In this document: piece after piece, positions 63,580 through 64,000 of the stretch
How the letters are laid out: the number at the start of each line of letters is the position of its first letter
Position numbering within the stretch: position 1 is the first letter of the stretch
From: Branchipolynoe longqiensis
Taxonomy: Eukaryota > Annelida > Polychaeta > Phyllodocida > Polynoidae
DNA length: 64,000 nucleotides
Assembly (NCBI GenBank): GCA_030323885.1
Contig: CM059198.1
Span: 61,840,917-61,904,916, forward strand
Direction of reading: 5' to 3'
Made by a program: the position numbers and the translations under genes
Notes under the pieces: model-generated
Told to the model about the DNA's origin: nothing
Database searches by the model: none
The model's input: only the letters and a program-made list of their open reading frames with translations

Positions 63580-64000
63580 CAGTGCAACCCCATTAAAGCA
63601 AACTTGAAGGGACACTAGAAATCTGTTTGGATTAACCGATCATTGGTTTAACCGAGCTTTGGCTTCAACTTTGACTTGGCTTTGGCAAAAACGTGAGTGA
63701 ATTATGAATTACTAAGCTTATATTGCACATGTCATACATAAACAACTGACACAACGCCTCGGTATGCAGATGTTAGTGGACCAGTACAGCTGATTGCATA
63801 AGCGGCTAATTGCATAAGCACCCCCATGAAGGTTTCTCATGCTAACAGTTATCCAAACAAGCATGTTATAAGAGGTGGTGGGGTCTGAGATGACCATATA
63901 ACCACATGAATGTTTGGTTTAACCATAACTGTATCAGTCCTCGTGGTGTCCACGCATCTCTTCTTTTACAGTGGCTTAGAACTAACAATTTTCTTTGGAT
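63580..64000 (-). mobile_element. MITE-4 copy, runs off window
   Basis: Starts cagtgcaaccccattaaagc after TA, in the same order as 44017-44443 (cttgaagggacactagaaat; tggcaaaaacgtgag; atgtttggtttaaccata). The interior is partly replaced by unrelated sequence (63720-63880). Confidence 0.75.

Overview
This is a eukaryotic, repeat-saturated stretch of genome. Evidence: tRNA-derived SINEs, several LINE fragments, a DIRS-type tyrosine-recombinase retrotransposon, at least fifteen MITE-like families with short target-site duplications, microsatellites, minisatellites and two assembly gaps (22433-22930 and 55578-56072). The style (many SINEs with a (AAC)n-like tail, DIRS elements, TTAA and TA MITEs) suggests a marine invertebrate, possibly a lophotrochozoan such as a mollusc. 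That is inference; no host gene is available to test it. I found no convincing host protein-coding exon, rRNA or functional tRNA. Family names used below (SINE-A/B/C, MITE-1 to -15, LINE-X/Y/Z) are local labels.

Layout. 1-9 kb: TA microsatellites and MITEs, including a TTAA-flanked MITE (MITE-1) split cleanly by a pogo-like MITE (MITE-4), and a MITE-8 copy split by a 498-bp element with a CCGG duplication. 9-11.35 kb: two tandem GC-rich units, each with a TATA box and an AATAAA signal, near-identical at both ends but with very different middles. 11.4-17 kb: SINE-A copies, a ~105-bp minisatellite and a two-fold duplication of ~565 bp. 17.0-22.4 kb: a DIRS-like element with Gag-like ORF, reverse transcriptase/RNase H ORF, overlapping tyrosine recombinase ORF, inverted terminal repeats and a palindromic right end beside the first gap. 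23-27 kb: MITE-11, an 82-bp tandem repeat interrupted by a short retroposon, SINE-B inside SINE-C, a CpG-rich promoter-like patch and a GT-rich minisatellite. 27-36 kb: LINE-Z remnant, many MITE-1 copies, a 39-copy 30-bp minisatellite open on both strands, and simple repeats. 36-43 kb: a 77-bp satellite interrupted by LINE-Y, an 86-bp satellite, and pogo-like MITE-5. 43-53 kb: nested SINE/MITE/LINE insertions. 53-55.6 kb: a 5'-truncated LINE (LINE-X) with a 711-codon open frame. 56-64 kb: SINE-A/C, MITE-3/15, LINE-Y with a 13-bp duplication, MITE-14, a GT-rich minisatellite and a MITE-4 copy running off the window.

The DIRS ORFs would act together: Gag packages the RNA, RT/RNase H copies it through a circular intermediate guided by the terminal repeats, and the tyrosine recombinase integrates it without an integrase. 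The SINEs presumably borrow LINE machinery; one short element (24393-24822) shares its 3' end with LINE-Y, as expected for such a partnership. The nested insertions give a relative chronology: MITE-1 and SINE-A are old hosts, while MITE-4, MITE-13, LINE-X, LINE-Z and SINE-B are later arrivals.
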